DNA of 64,000 nucleotides from Nageia nagi (Eukaryota; Pinophyta), in the NCBI GenBank assembly GCA_050084985.1, contig JBITNC010000001.1, positions 134,106,001 through 134,170,000 on the forward strand, read 5' to 3'. The notes under the pieces are model-generated. The model had not been told where the DNA came from, did no database searches, and was given only the letters and a program-made list of their open reading frames with translations. Below, one piece after another: positions 34,134-45,924 of this stretch. The translations under genes and the position numbers were made by a program. Position 1 is the first letter of the stretch. Each line of letters begins with the position of its first letter.

Positions 34134-35080
34134 TCATTTGAAAAAGTGCAAGACATAGAGTAAAAATAGCAACATAAGCATAATTCTTGTTCTTTTTCTT
34201 ATTATTAGATTTGTTTGGTTTTCTAGATTCTTTTTCACTTTGATCTTTCTTTTTTTGAAGCAACCAACTTCCTTATGGCCATAGATGCCACAAAAATTAT
34301 AATTTTTATAAAAATTAGATTTGGTTTTCTTTGACTTATTATGATCATAATTCTTCTTGTTTCCACCTTTCTTAAAATTCTTCTTAAGAGCATGAGAACC
34401 CTTCTTTTGGTTATGGCTCTTCTTTTTAAATGAGGCTTCATTGGACCTAGTAGCCACAAAATGCTCCTTAAGAGTGGTGATCAACATATTATTGTTAAGT
34501 TTTTTCTTATATTTCAAGAGAAGTCTTGACAAATTTTCAAATAACATTTCTTTTTCATCATCAAGGCTAGTTTCAATAATAGTCATAAAGTGACTAAATT
34601 TAGCAAAGAGCTTTGAAGAATGATGAAAGTAAGAAACTCATTATTGATTCCAATTTAACAATACCTATAAATTAAGTCTAAGGAATAACATTATTTAGAT
34701 ATATTACACACTTTCATTTTTCTCTTGATATGATTGATAACTTCTAAAGAATGGTAAACCTTCTAAAGAATTTGATGCCAAGATAGATACTCTTCAGTTT
34801 ATTTCAAGCTTCCTTTATAGAGTTTGAAGAATATATCATGAGAAGTATTTTATTTGAAAATAGTACAAAAATCATAGAGGTTTTCAAATCATTCTTTGTA
34901 TTATAAGCTTCAAGTTCCTTCTCTGCTAATGGAGTAACTTGATTTTCACTTATAATCATCCAAAGTTTCTATGCTCGAAGTTTTGCTTTCATCTTAGGTT
35001 CCCAAATACATATTTGGAACCATTTAGGATATGCTTGGATGCAAAAGAGTTCTATTGCTACAAAATATGAAGGTGATAAA
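34134..35080 (-). pseudogene. copia gag with zinc knuckle (C2)
   Basis: The capsid part (about 35050-34640) reads ENQVTPLAEKELEAYNTKND and KLKSIYLGIKF in changing frames, the UBN2-type copia gag. The 34586-34134 stretch contains NNMLITTLKEHF, SNEASF and a lysine-rich region, then KNYNFCGIYGHKEVGCFKKR. The usual knuckle is C-x2-C-x4-H-x4-C; here the first cysteine position is tyrosine, a probable loss of zinc binding. The gag protein would coat the RNA and form particles. Stops and a frameshift in the lysine tract after the knuckle make it inactive. Confidence 0.85.
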
Positions 35081-37110
35081 TAATATAAGCATACATGTTG
35101 AATTTAAAATATCAATATACAAATACTTTATTTGAACTAATTAACAAATCAAATGCTTAAATTGTTAATAAGAATTATAATCATACATTCAAATTCACCA
35201 AGTATAATATAAAGAGAAAAAGTTTAGATTTATTTTTTATGTAAAATTAAGCCTTCACTTGGATGCTCGTAAGGAGCCCAAGTCCTAACAATCCTCAACC
35301 AGTTCATCTTAGGTAGTAATATACTCTCACAAGAAGAAGTATTAGCTATTTTCTAAGGTTATGAGTTTGTTGGATTGGACCAAATTAATTATCTTGATTA
35401 AATTTTTAATTTTCTTCTTAAGTTATCAATATAATCCCTGAATGGATGAGCTGAATATGTGGTATCACTACACATATGTATATCACTATATGGAGTTAAA
35501 TCCAAACCAATAGAGGACTTAAAGTAATTAATAAGTATAAATTTTTACCACTTGATCATCATATTAAAACATTTCAATCTACCTTATCATCACCTCATCG
35601 CTCCCTAAACAATATGTTATGGAATAAATATGCAAATTTGTTCATTTTAAAGGAAGAAATTTCAATATTTTGTACTATATAAATAAAATAAAAATGCAAA
35701 ATAATAAAATATTTTAAACATGAAACCACATCCAACATCATCCATAAATATGAGCCAAAGAGTCCAATGGGTTTTGTTACAACCTCTAATGGATCTCTTT
35801 ACAAAGGTTCATTATTTTAAGTAACAACAAATGAACCTAAGAGTCCAATGGGTTTTGTTACAACCCCTAATGGATCTCTATATAGAGGTTCATTATCAAA
35901 AATTGAAAAAAATTTCCCTTGTTACCTAAAAATTGGATTTAAAAATAATTCCTTATTTGCAATTATCACAAAAAATTCATAGGCAAAAATATTTAAGAGA
36001 ACTTTTATCCATCCACATGCATTAGAAAAAAAATATTAAACCATGCATTAAAATTTTATCCACATAACAAGAATCATGCATTAGGATAAAATATTAAACT
36101 ATGCATTTAAAAATTTTATCTATCCACATGTGTGCAAAATAATAATAATCATGTATTAAGATAAAATATTAATCCATGTATTCATAAAATACCTTAAGTA
36201 AATAAATGCATGATTAATAAAGTACTTTATTATAATTTGCACTAAGAAATATTAGCCTCAAAAAAATGCCTATAAAAATTTAACTTTGAAAAAAAAATTA
36301 AGGTCTTAAGTTTAGCTCATAGTCTTTTAAAAATTAAAGTCCACACCTTTCTATTTAAAAAGGATTTAAACAAATTCCCCCTTTAAAAAAGATTCGTTAA
36401 AAGGGAGCTTACAATATTTAAAAGATGCCAAAAAAAAATCTCCCCTACCTTTAAAAAAAAAACAACCTATTTTATTAAAATACTTGCTTTTTAAAATAAT
36501 GCCCGCCCTTTCTTTTTGTTTTTGTTTTTTTAATTAATTTAATAAACAGTAGAAGTTTTTTAAAATATTAATTTTTTTTATATATATATATTTTTTTTAA
36601 AATAATTTATATTTATAAATAAAAATTTATATAATATAACAATATTTAAATATATATATATATAAGACTTTGCATGCATACAATTTAATTTTTACAAACA
36701 TACTAGTATTGTAAAAAAAATGCAATAATAGCATTATAGTAATTTGGCAAAATTTTTAACATTTTTACACTAAGTAAAAATTTAGCAAATTTAAGCTATA
36801 ATAACTCATTATTGCTATATTTAAGCAAATTTACTCAAAACTTGCATATTACACATCAGGCAATTTTACTTCAAAAAATGTAACTAACAAAATAATTATA
36901 GCAATAGCATAAAAATGAACTAACATGTTAGTATAGCCAGAAAATATAACAATAATATTTATTTTGAATAAATTTTGCTAAATAAACTTTATAATCAAAG
37001 AACGAAAATGGTTAGTAATATAAGCAAAATTTGATAAAGAATGAGGTAGGAGGAGATTATACCTTCAAGCCCTTTTACTTCAACAACATAGATGGATGCC
37101 ATCCCAGAAT
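35081..37110 (-). other. Long leader of C2 between primer site and gag
   Basis: About 2 kb of very AT-rich sequence with no ORF. It includes poly-A/T runs, an AT microsatellite near 36575-36600 and 36645-36665, and three copies of a CATGCATTA-type word with AAAATATTAA near 36015-36180. Two near-identical words (CCAATGGGTTTTGTTACAAC) occur at about 35766 and 35841. Parts match, in the same orientation relative to the element, the leader of C3 (about 50200-51380), so the leader is a family trait and not a random insertion. Confidence 0.6.
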
Positions 37111-37122
37111 GGCTTTGATACA
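37111..37122 (-). other. Primer binding site of C2 (initiator tRNA-Met type)
   Basis: In element orientation TGTATCAAAGCC lies two bases inside the 5' LTR. It resembles TGGTATCAGAGC, the complement of the plant initiator methionine tRNA 3' end, with one base lost and one changed. C3 has the cleaner form TGGTATCAAAGC. Confidence 0.75.
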
Positions 37123-37124
37123 CT

Positions 37125-37602
37125 TGAAGAAATTAACCCTCTCTGAATTAACTTCTAATCTACCAAGATCTCAAAAAGACACTCACAACATAAACATAAT
37201 AGCATAATAACACAAATTAGTCTCACAATGAACATAAGATATAAAGTGGTTCCTTCCTCCTTGAGAGTACATCCACTAAATAAGATCTTCTTATTCTCAA
37301 GGACCTCTCTTACAGAATCTCTCCTCTCTCTTCAAACCTTAAACCTATAGCAAAGCTTGCTTCTAAGTTGTAGAATATGAGAGGGGGTATGTCTCCATTT
37401 ATAAGAAGAAACCCACTCTTTAACCTCCTTTTAACCCAAGGGAAAGGTTAAATATATTTCTATATTTAATCCCCTTTCTATATTTAATCTCTTTCCTATT
37501 TTTATTATCTTAATGCTTTAAGGTATCTAAATATACTTTGCGCATTAAATGAATTTACATTAAAGAGAAATATTACACAATATTACATTACAAATTTTAA
37601 CA
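37125..37602 (-). repeat. 5' LTR of C2
   Basis: TG...CA ends, 478 bp, same sequence family as 29721-30177. In element orientation the leader follows directly after its TTTCTTCA end. Confidence 0.92.
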
Positions 37603-37607
37603 TATTT
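37603..37607. repeat. Target-site duplication of C2, right copy (TATTT)
   Basis: Matches 29716-29720 exactly, confirming both LTR ends of C2. Confidence 0.85.
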
Positions 37608-39349
37608 TTACCTATACCTCATAACTTTGTGGCTACCTCTAGGTTATAATTTCATACATCACCTCCTTTAGTCAAGGTTAACAATGTTGCTGTGAGAAAA
37701 TCTATTTTTTCAAGAATCTACAACACATCAAATAATGATACTTTAAATGGTATCTTTTTAATTCCTTTACAATATTATATGGAATAGCCTTTAAAACCTC
37801 CTTCATTTTGCTAGTATATCTAACTCTAAATTTTTGAGTTTTTTCTTCTCTCAAAGATCTGGTCAAATATGGGAATCTTAATCTTCTTACCACCTTTTCC
37901 TTTTCAAGTTCTACTTACTGAGCAAGGTTAGTGTGATTGACAATAATTCATGGTATTTTTTAGGATTCATGTTACTAGTTAACATCAAATTACTCATTGA
38001 TATTTTTAAATAACTAATTTGAGGACAATGGGTGCTAATAGATAGGGTATGATGGGAAATTGAATCCTAACTTCTTTCTAAGGGAAGGGTGGTTTCATGA
38101 AAGCTTTACTCCCCACATTAAAATTACCAACCTTTTCCATCATAATATTCATAAAATTAGCCTCAGATAGCTCTAGATATACCATATAATATGTTTTTAT
38201 TCCTAAATTAGCCGCTAGTTATGCTTAATTTTGATAAATTGGGAAGCTAGATTGTATATGGGGGTTATTGCATAACCTACACCAATTTGACTATGAAGCA
38301 TTAACAATAGGTTTTGGAAAAATATGAACTTTTTCTCCTTTCTTCACTAGGACTTGTTGATTTTTCATGCCTTCTTTGGATGGGTATGATTCTCTTTTTT
38401 ATTGGTCTCCATTGAACCTTTGATAGGTCTTTTAGTCTCAAACACTTTTATTGGATAGAGATTAGACTAAAACTTTTAGCTCATTGAGTTTTGCTTGCAT
38501 TTTTCTTTCTAGCTACATATTATTGCTTAGAGGGCATTCTAACAAGGATAATTACATAGGAGTGGTTAACAATACTAATTACATGAGGGGTGCAGGTAAT
38601 GTTGGTGATACATAATATGCAAGGAGTTATGGGAGTGGGATACCTTACATCTGAGGTATTTTTTCTATAGGGGGAGCCATACGAGTAGGATATTATCCTG
38701 AATGGGATGCTAGGGAACATGCAAAAAAGAGAGTATCATCATTCTAGCATGATGTATTTCAATTTGTATGAGGGATACCTCAACTTGGAATGTGACCCTA
38801 TCTATGTCCAAGAAATGAGTTATACATGCCATTTATATTTTCCATGTAATATATATGTAGGAAAAGGCTCTTAAGTAGTATATGAGGGCTTGTGACTCAA
38901 TAGGTCTAGCATGAGGAGAAACTCTCATGCAAGATTTTCTAAATTCGTATTGAAATATGATATATTTTCTTTCTCATGTCATCGAATAAAAATGAACTAT
39001 GATATCAAATAAAATAGATCTCCAACCTCATTGAATTTTACAATAAAGGGTTTAGCTAATTTGGCCCATATGGTTACGGTATTAGCAAGAAAACCTCTAT
39101 AACAATCCAAGATTTTACCTCTGAAAGATACTTCAAGTAATTTGAGAATGTTATCTTCAAGATCAATATGATGGATTTTAGCCATGTTAGCTATATCCAC
39201 ATAATGTTCATAATATATTTTACCCATTACATCATAAAATTAGTCAATTTCAAAGAAGATGTTGAGATGTCATGGGTTGCAACTATAGAGGATGGTCTAG
39301 TACTATCCCAACTAAGGTAAATCTAAGGAGTAGCAGTGGGTTGAGCCAT
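37608..39349 (-). pseudogene. Ty3/gypsy gag and gag-protease linker (copy B, beyond C2)
   Basis: In element order, a probable start codon lies at 39349-39347 (MAQPTA, then a stop). The capsid region, 39227-38997, reads LEDNILKLLEVSFRGKILDC, then TVTIWAKLAKPFIVKFNEVG, matching the 'F..SL.G.A..WY...TW..L...F...F' pattern of Retrotrans_gag. A proline and serine-rich stretch follows (38720-38520). The linker at 37893-37702 has PYNIVKELKRYHLKYHYLM, the 'Y.I...L......IS..D.L' block that precedes protease in Tat elements. Many stops. This is the 5' coding half of the element whose RT, RNase H and integrase lie at 26.3-29.3 kb. Confidence 0.72.
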
Positions 39350-39626
39350 AATAAGTGTAACAATAATGGTAAAATGAGGTTGTTGGACTTGAGAAAAGGG
39401 TTACCCAAGTTGTAAAATACTCAATAAGGGAGTGAAAGGATAATTAATAAGATCTAAAAAAAAAATTGGATCTCCTTAAGGATTATTTTTGAGATGGATT
39501 TGACGCTTGAAAAAATTGAAGGTTATTTTTAGCTCTAACTTTAGATCTTGTGAATATAGATAGTTTTAAAGCTTAAAAAATGAAATGTAATAATAATTTT
39601 AGATCTTTTGTACTGAATAGTATACA

Positions 39627-39644
39627 CTTTCAATAGAGTCACCA
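39627..39644 (-). other. Possible primer binding site of gypsy copy B
   Basis: In element orientation TGGTGACTCTATTGAAAG lies about 280 bases before the gag start. Tat-type elements carry a related TGGCGACTC...GGGG primer site. The CpG has become TpG here. The adjoining LTR could not be delimited. Confidence 0.5.
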
Positions 39645-42263
39645 TAATTTTTTTAGAACTTTGGATATTTATCACTAGTATGATGTGTACCATCGGTTGG
39701 TGAAAAAATGAAAATATTATTGATCAAAATCATGTGATATGCATTCCCATGGGTATAATCAAAGGATTCTATTGGAAAACTGGTATGATAGCCAATTTGA
39801 CCTTAGAATATGGTTGATGCCTATTTTTAATTGGTTTAGAGTCTAGACTTGTTAAAGAAGAGATGCAAGAAAGATACATAAAATGAATAGACTGTCGATT
39901 CAAGCTTCCTTAAGCAGGAACAAGCTGAAGAACATTTGATTTTACAACCACAAATTATGTAACACATTCCACTTTATCTCTACCAATAATTACTTCATAG
40001 CTATATATCAACAAATAATTCATCTAACATCCATGAAGTGTAAATAAATAAATTGCACAACAATTTAATAACAAAGATAGATAAACCATTTGTGAGAGGC
40101 TAAATAAATTATTATTGATTTCCATAGGTGTAATGAACATTACAAAGGTAAAATAATTGATATGTCTAACCATTATTAGATCCACTCAAGTTATATTTAT
40201 ATTCTCACTTTATAGGAAATATTTGTTAAAAGGAGTAACAAACTTAACGACTACCAACAACTTTTCAAAATAAATAATACATCTATCACAACATGTACAT
40301 GTGTTTTCATGAACAAAATTTAAAACAACTAATGAATACCTATTATTTTTGACTTTCTTGATTTTATTTGAAATTAAATTCTTAATATCATCTGAATAGT
40401 TTGAACCAGGCTCCAATCATCAACTACCAACTCATATTTAGGTAACATCTTTTTTGGATGCACTTGTGAGTGTTCTTGAAAAGTGAAATTAATCTATCAT
40501 GTTATTATTATGCCTATCAACATCTTATCATGATCTATAAATAAAAAAGAAACATATCTATTCAAAAAGTCATGACAACTAGTGAAAACCACTTCCCATG
40601 ACTATCAAAAATCATACTATTATATTTTAAAGTCAAACTCCTTGTATTTTCATATCATTGAGGTTACAAAAAGTTGGCACTAACGTATTTAATTAAAAAT
40701 CATAGTAAGATACAAAACATTCATTACCGTGATTTAGAGTATGAGAAGATGATGTGATGTACCAAAAAGAGCAACAATGTGTAAAATTGCTTCCCTTCTT
40801 TCTACATAAGTATAAAATTTACCCAACTTCTATAAAAATATCAAAATTTTCCTCAAGACTATACTTTAACCTCAATAGGATATTTCAAGGCATGATTATC
40901 AAAGTTATACAATTTCCCTTTATCAAAATCATTCATTTCCCTTTCAACTAAAAAAATATGTATGTGTATACTTTGTATCGAGATTCTTCTATATCATGTT
41001 TTAATTACCATTAACAAATAAGTCAATATGTCTAATCTCTTCATCAGTTATTGAATAGTAGAAATAACATCCATGAATACACCTAGAGAAAATGGTGATA
41101 TACAATTATGTATATCTACATAGATATTATTTGTACTACTAGTCATACTCATTGGCTTTCTATTAAAAATATAATACTTGAACACCTTAATATAGGAAGT
41201 CTTTAGTAGTTTAACAATTATTTTATGGATTAATCCATTAGATAATTAATACATTTTCTAGTAAATTCGTATAAATAAAATAAGTAGAAATTTTAACAAC
41301 ATAATGATATATTTTTTAATGGATTAATTCTAGCTTTATAGGACATTTAACATATTAATTTTTAAATATATTTTTGTCCCAATAGTTTCTTTAACATTTA
41401 AATTTCCCTATAGAATATATCATTAATTTTAGTAAGATTCATTTCGCAAGTGCTTAACATGATAAGTCATTGTATTAAAGAAGTGATAAATGGTGACTTT
41501 ATTAACTCCATCATTTTTATTACTTATGACTCTTCACAACATGGGATTGAATTTCCTTAACATAAATACAAGATAGACCAAACATAGGAAGATACATAAA
41601 GAGAAGATAATGAAAGTTGAGTAATTTGATAGATCACTAGATTATAAAGAATTCTTGAAGTTCCAAATGGCATCATGATTTAAATCATTACATAAACTAA
41701 TAATAATGATGATGATTATTATTTATTTCATCTTCATATGATCTCAAAGTGAAACTACTGAATCAAGATTTCCATAATAAGTAAAACTTAGATTTGATAG
41801 TAATCTTAATGGTAGTTCTTGGTAAAGAAATAAGGGACTAAAAGAGAAACTTTAGGTCATTTTTCTAAGATGAAAGTTTATACCACTATGATGATACATT
41901 CTTCCATATTTTCTCAATCCATGAATAATACATGCGTGTATTAATGAAGATCTTAAGAAGTAGTATTTTAACAAATTTTCAATTACATTAGTTGGAGGTA
42001 TTCAAGATCACATATGATTAAAAGAGATTGATGATATAATATAATAATAATAATGCATGGAAAATATATTGTAACTTTATTTTATAAATCCAAGGAAATA
42101 ATAAGAATAACTTGAAAGTTACAATATACAAAATTTTAAAAACAAAACTAATTTATGTTTAAAAATATACATTTAGTAATTACTTAAGTCTTCTTTTTTA
42201 TTACCAAAAATATTATTTTCTTTATTTTATTTTTTATTTCATATATATAAAAAGAAGAGATAA
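39645..42263. other. Long AT-rich stretch without recognisable gene
   Basis: The first part may be the 5' LTR of gypsy copy B, given the primer site at 39627-39644, but it does not visibly match the LTR-side sequence at 16841-19652. Short open stretches on the minus strand (40210-40416) and plus strand (40754-40951) have no recognisable motif. Nothing else is seen. Confidence 0.4.
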
Positions 42264-42282
42264 AGAGAGAGAGAGAGAGAGA
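42264..42282. repeat. (GA)n microsatellite
   Basis: About nine AG units directly before the MITE-like element. Simple sequence repeat. Confidence 0.9.
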
Positions 42283-42967
42283 ATATTTAAAATAACCCTA
42301 TAATTTCTAGTAATATCAAAAATACCCTTATCAATTTACCCACCAAGACGATACAAAGATTATTCTCACTTCTACAAGCCTAAATTGCCCATACTGCCAT
42401 TCTAGAGCATAAGCTTCTTCATTTGCTTGACCAGTCCATGAACAAATTTCCATAGACCCATCCACATATTATGTCACTACATGATATATTCAACTGTACT
42501 ATTCGAATGTATACTATTAAGAAAGATATGGCTTTCCTCATCAGGCATTACACTATTTCACCAAATGCCACAACAACAATAGTCCAACCAGATCAATTCA
42601 CCTTTTCCAGCTCCTTAATGCATCCACCAAACTAGGAGATTTGCAACAAGGTTTATACATCATCAAAGATTCGTGAAAACTAAATTTATGTGAGATGTTA
42701 TGGTTGTAAGTGCGAGTAAGTGGAGGGATAAATCTATTTTTTAGAATTTTGTTTACGAACAAGTCAAATTTATTCGATGCGATTTATGAGTGAATGGAGC
42801 TTATGCTATTGAAGGGCATTGTCGATATACAAATCGTTAGGAGTTGAAACTGACTTACAAAATTGAGTGAGAGTGATATTCCATGGATAGTAAGAGTATT
42901 TCAGATATTTCTAAAAAATTTAAAGATATTTTTGATATTATTGAAAATATAAAAATATTTTAAATAT
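42283..42967. mobile_element. MITE-like element with long imperfect inverted repeats
   Basis: The left end (42283-42331) begins ATATTTAAAATA and contains AATATCAAAAATA; the right end (42919-42967), reverse complemented, begins with the same 12 bases and contains the same 13-base word. The arms agree over roughly 48 bases with scattered, mostly C/T differences. The 685-bp interior has no ORF. It resembles non-autonomous Mutator-like or other TIR elements, but no target-site duplication is evident. It lies about 290 bp beyond the stop codon of the glycosyltransferase. Confidence 0.55.
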
Positions 42968-43187
42968 TATATAATATAATATAACCACTTCTAAATAAAA
43001 CACTTCCATATTCTTTAATTAAATTATAAACTAAAATACAAATAAACATTTTAAGAAAAGAACATCAAAGCTACTATAATTTATGAAGATTGCATTATAA
43101 TTTACTCAAATTATATTACAATATACATAAATTTAGATCCCTAAGAAACACTAGAATATGTTGTGCAAGCAATTGGCATATCATTTC

Positions 43188-43193
43188 TTTATT
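43188..43193 (-). promoter_or_regulatory. Polyadenylation signal AATAAA of the glycosyltransferase
   Basis: AATAAA on the minus strand, about 65 bases past the stop codon, inside an AT-rich stretch. A sensible near-upstream element for 3' end formation. Confidence 0.6.
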
Positions 43194-43257
43194 CAACAAT
43201 TTAAAATCCGACGGTCTCTGTTCTGAAATGTAGAAAGATATGGCCTCTCGCTGGTCG

Positions 43258-44815
43258 TCAGAGCGTACGATGACAAGGACCGTAGTTTGACCTTTGGCGC
43301 ATATCCTGGATGAATGCCTCCAAGTTCTGAAAGGAAGAACCTCCGCCCATCACCGCCTTACCTGCCGCCTCCTTCAATTTACGGGAGGTGTTCCTGGCCT
43401 CCTTCCCTTCCTCACTTTGCATCAATCTCCTCACTGCACTCTCTATCTCCTCCCTCGTCACCAATCTCTCATCGTCCACGTCCCACTCACTCAAATCCAT
43501 CCCAACCTTCCAAACGTCTTTTGCAAATCTGCAATTGAGAGATTGGTCGCCGAAATAAGGCCAACCCAACATTGGTACTCCCATGCTCATGCTCTCCAGC
43601 GTCGAATTCCATCCACTGTGAGTCAGAAATCCTCCCACAGAAGGGTGGGAAAGCACCTTCAGCTGGGGTGCCCAACTCACAAACAGCGCTCGCTCCTTAG
43701 TTCGTTCATTGAAGCCATTGGGCAAAGCAGCAGATTCTCCATGAGCCAGATCTGAACGGAGTACCCACAGGAAGGGCTGCCCGCTTGCTTCCAGCCCCAA
43801 CGCCATTTCTTCCAACTGCTGTTGGGACTTGACCGCCAGACTGCCAAAGGAAACGTACACAACAGAACCCACAGGGTGCGTGTCAAGCCACTTCAGACAG
43901 CTCTCGTCTTCCTCCCACATACTGCTTTGGACGGATTCATTTGTTCCTAGTAAGAAACCCGGCAGAAATACAGGACCTATGGCTACTGCTGGGCACCCGT
44001 TCACGGAAAGCGCCGCTGCGGCTTCTCTCCCTTCTAATTCTTCAAAGGTGTTGACGAGCACGTAGTCAACCCCTTTATTCACCATTTCAGATTCATACAG
44101 AAGGGTCTTGAATATGACTCCCGACGCGTGCTGTTCACGGAAGAAGGAATTTAAATCGCTTGGGAATAAGGGTGGTATATTCCCTGGCAGACTCCGGATC
44201 ACTGTGTCCCAACAGTTCTTCCCAGCTGAAAACATGATAATCACTATCAGTTCCTATGTTCACGAGGATAAAGAGGTCCTAAAATATTCGGGATTTATGT
44301 AGTACCTTTGACTGGAATGTGTCCCTCCGAACGTAGCAAATGAGCGTGTTTATGGGAGATGGAGAAGGCGGCACAAAAAGGCCAGAAAGAAACCTTGGCA
44401 GTCCCATATTGGCAGCCACATAGTGCGTGCAGGACATGACAGCGTCGGAGATGATACATGTGATGGGAGGAATGGTGCGTTCCTCCACAGCAGAGCGTAA
44501 CACCATCTCCAAGGTGAAGGGCCCACAGTGCTGCAATGCAGCAAATAGTTCTTCCCAGTTGTTGGCCCGACCATGCGCAGTGGGCAAGCCGTCTGGAAAA
44601 GCCAAAAACTTGAAATTGGCACGCCCGGAAGCATGCTCTGCAGATCCAAAAATGCGTTTTTCACTCCATTCAGTGTTGAGGAAGGTAATGAAATGGAATC
44701 CTCTGGTGAGCAGCAGCTCCGAGAAAGCGATTAGAGCCTTAACGTGGCCCTGCGCAGGAAACGGCACCACAACGGCATGCAGAGTATGTGTATGAATGTC
44801 TGGTTGGTTCGCCAT
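43258..44815 (-). CDS. UDP-glycosyltransferase (family 1 plant UGT), two exons
   Basis: The enzyme should move a sugar from a UDP-sugar to a small acceptor (hormone, phenolic, terpenoid or similar) in the cytosol. Exon 1 is 44815-44306 and exon 2 is 44217-43258, giving 489 residues, a normal UGT length. Exon 1 holds the acceptor-side fold with PFPAQGHVKALIAFSELL (catalytic His24) and TCIISDAVMS (partner Asp124). Exon 2 carries SVVYVSFGSLA and the complete 44-residue PSPG box at residues 352-395, from WAPQLKVLSHPSVGGFLTHS to GWPYFGDQ. The last residue Gln points to UDP-glucose. The usual HCGWNS is HSGWNS. No signal peptide or membrane segment is seen. The start ATG is 80-90 bases downstream of a TATA box. 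No stop or frameshift: the only apparently intact gene here. Its base composition is clearly more GC-rich and CpG-containing than the flanks. The acceptor is unknown; a UGT85-like family is possible but not shown. Confidence 0.9.
44218..44305 (-). other. Intron of the glycosyltransferase gene (88 bp)
   Basis: Donor CAAAG/GTACT at 44306/44305 and acceptor GGGAAG/AACTG at 44218/44217 keep the frame (phase 0). Another good-looking acceptor, TTTTCAG/CTGGG (44226/44225), is closer to consensus but would put exon 2 out of frame with this donor. The exact acceptor therefore needs transcript evidence; the protein differs only at the junction. Confidence 0.65.
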
Positions 44816-44897
44816 TGTGTATGAATGCGTCTGGTAGGGATATGCTTCCTAAAAGCCTTCACACCGACTCTGGATATGGACTTAAAAGAAATAGAGT

Positions 44898-44905
44898 TAT
44901 TTATA
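44898..44905 (-). promoter_or_regulatory. TATA box of the glycosyltransferase
   Basis: TATAAATA on the minus strand, 83-90 bases upstream of the ATG. With the usual 25-35 base spacing the transcript would start near 44870, leaving a short 5' leader of about 55 bases. Confidence 0.65.
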
Positions 44906-45924
44906 CAACTACAAGAACGAACAGCAACACATTTGCATTGAAGGGTAGATTTTAAACGGCAGATGGTGCCTAATAGCTAGGTTAAGTGCTTTACACATAG
45001 AATTTTTCGTCATATTATGGATATGGTTGCGCAAGAGACGTCGAAGGCTTGGGATACGTAGACAAAGATTCCACGACGGAACATGATCACATATGCGTTG
45101 ATGAGTAGGTTTTGGTATTCATATCTAGGTAGTTTACCATTAGTATTGTACAAGAGATTAATAATAATGACTGTGTACAAAAAAAAACAGTTTCACCAAA
45201 TAATAATAAATGCTATGTACAATAATAACACATTGGCCATTCTCTGGTTGTGATAAGCTAAAGAGTATAGTTTGTCTTGTTGTGGAGGAGCCGAGGTGGT
45301 CCAACCAAGAATATGGCCTAAATAATAGCCACTATTTGGACTCCTAATTTATTCCTTTACGGAAACCAACTTTAGCCATCCCTATTATTATTAATTTATT
45401 CCCATCCAATATGGCCTTCAAATCTCATTAACATGAATCTTCAAGGGAATATAAACTAAGAGTTGCTTAAGTTGCAACATATATATCATGGTAAAAATAA
45501 TTAGCTTTTTATATAATGGTAAAAGTTAAATATTTTTTTATCATTTTTCTATGTCATACATGTGAATGTTTTTATAAATTGTAAGAAAAATTTATTATAA
45601 ATTTCTTGCTCTTGTAGATTATTTTAAGATTAACATTGTTGAAAGTAGCTCTTGTTTAATTACATGCAATAGAGAGATACAAGTTCATGGAATGCAATGA
45701 TCATAGGATATGTATAGTTTATGCATTGTTTAATGTTTTTCTTTATATGAGAAACAATCATTCAAATACTTCATTGATAAATATTTACTTTTGGACAAAC
45801 TTTTTATAGGTCCTACAAACCAATGGGTTTAAAATGACATTAAACCCTAGAAAGGTAAATTACAATGGTATAAAAGCTTTGAATATTGCTAGCTTGTGTA
45901 AGGTTAGCAACATGGAAATTCGTC
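44906..45924. other. Upstream region of the glycosyltransferase, no gene seen
   Basis: The first 150 bases are moderately GC-rich and include an ACGT core (GACGTC near 45035), a possible bZIP site. From about 45180 on, the sequence is AT-rich without ORFs. It ends where the gypsy gag of Gy3 becomes readable. No LTR of Gy3 could be defined. Confidence 0.45.

Larger units (their letters stand above)
29721..37602 (-). mobile_element. Structurally complete Ty1/copia element C2 nested in gypsy copy B
   Basis: The element spans 7882 bp with two LTRs (457 and 478 bp), matching 5-bp target duplications and a primer binding site. Reading leftwards: 5' LTR, primer site, an unusual leader of about 2 kb, gag (35080-34134), GAG-pre-integrase, integrase, RT, RNase H, 3' LTR. 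It interrupts gypsy copy B between gag and RT, so it is younger than that element. It is not autonomous: frameshifts and stops occur in every domain. The LTRs differ at many sites and by about 20 bp of length, including an extra CCCCTTTCTATATTTAATCT-like repeat near 37470-37490, which indicates an old insertion. Confidence 0.93.

Noticed and set aside
43294-43755. Plus-strand open stretches across the glycosyltransferase (43294-43755, 43829-44065, 44427-44795).
   Set aside because: They are antisense to the well-supported UGT exons and have no family resemblance; high GC content makes such shadows common.
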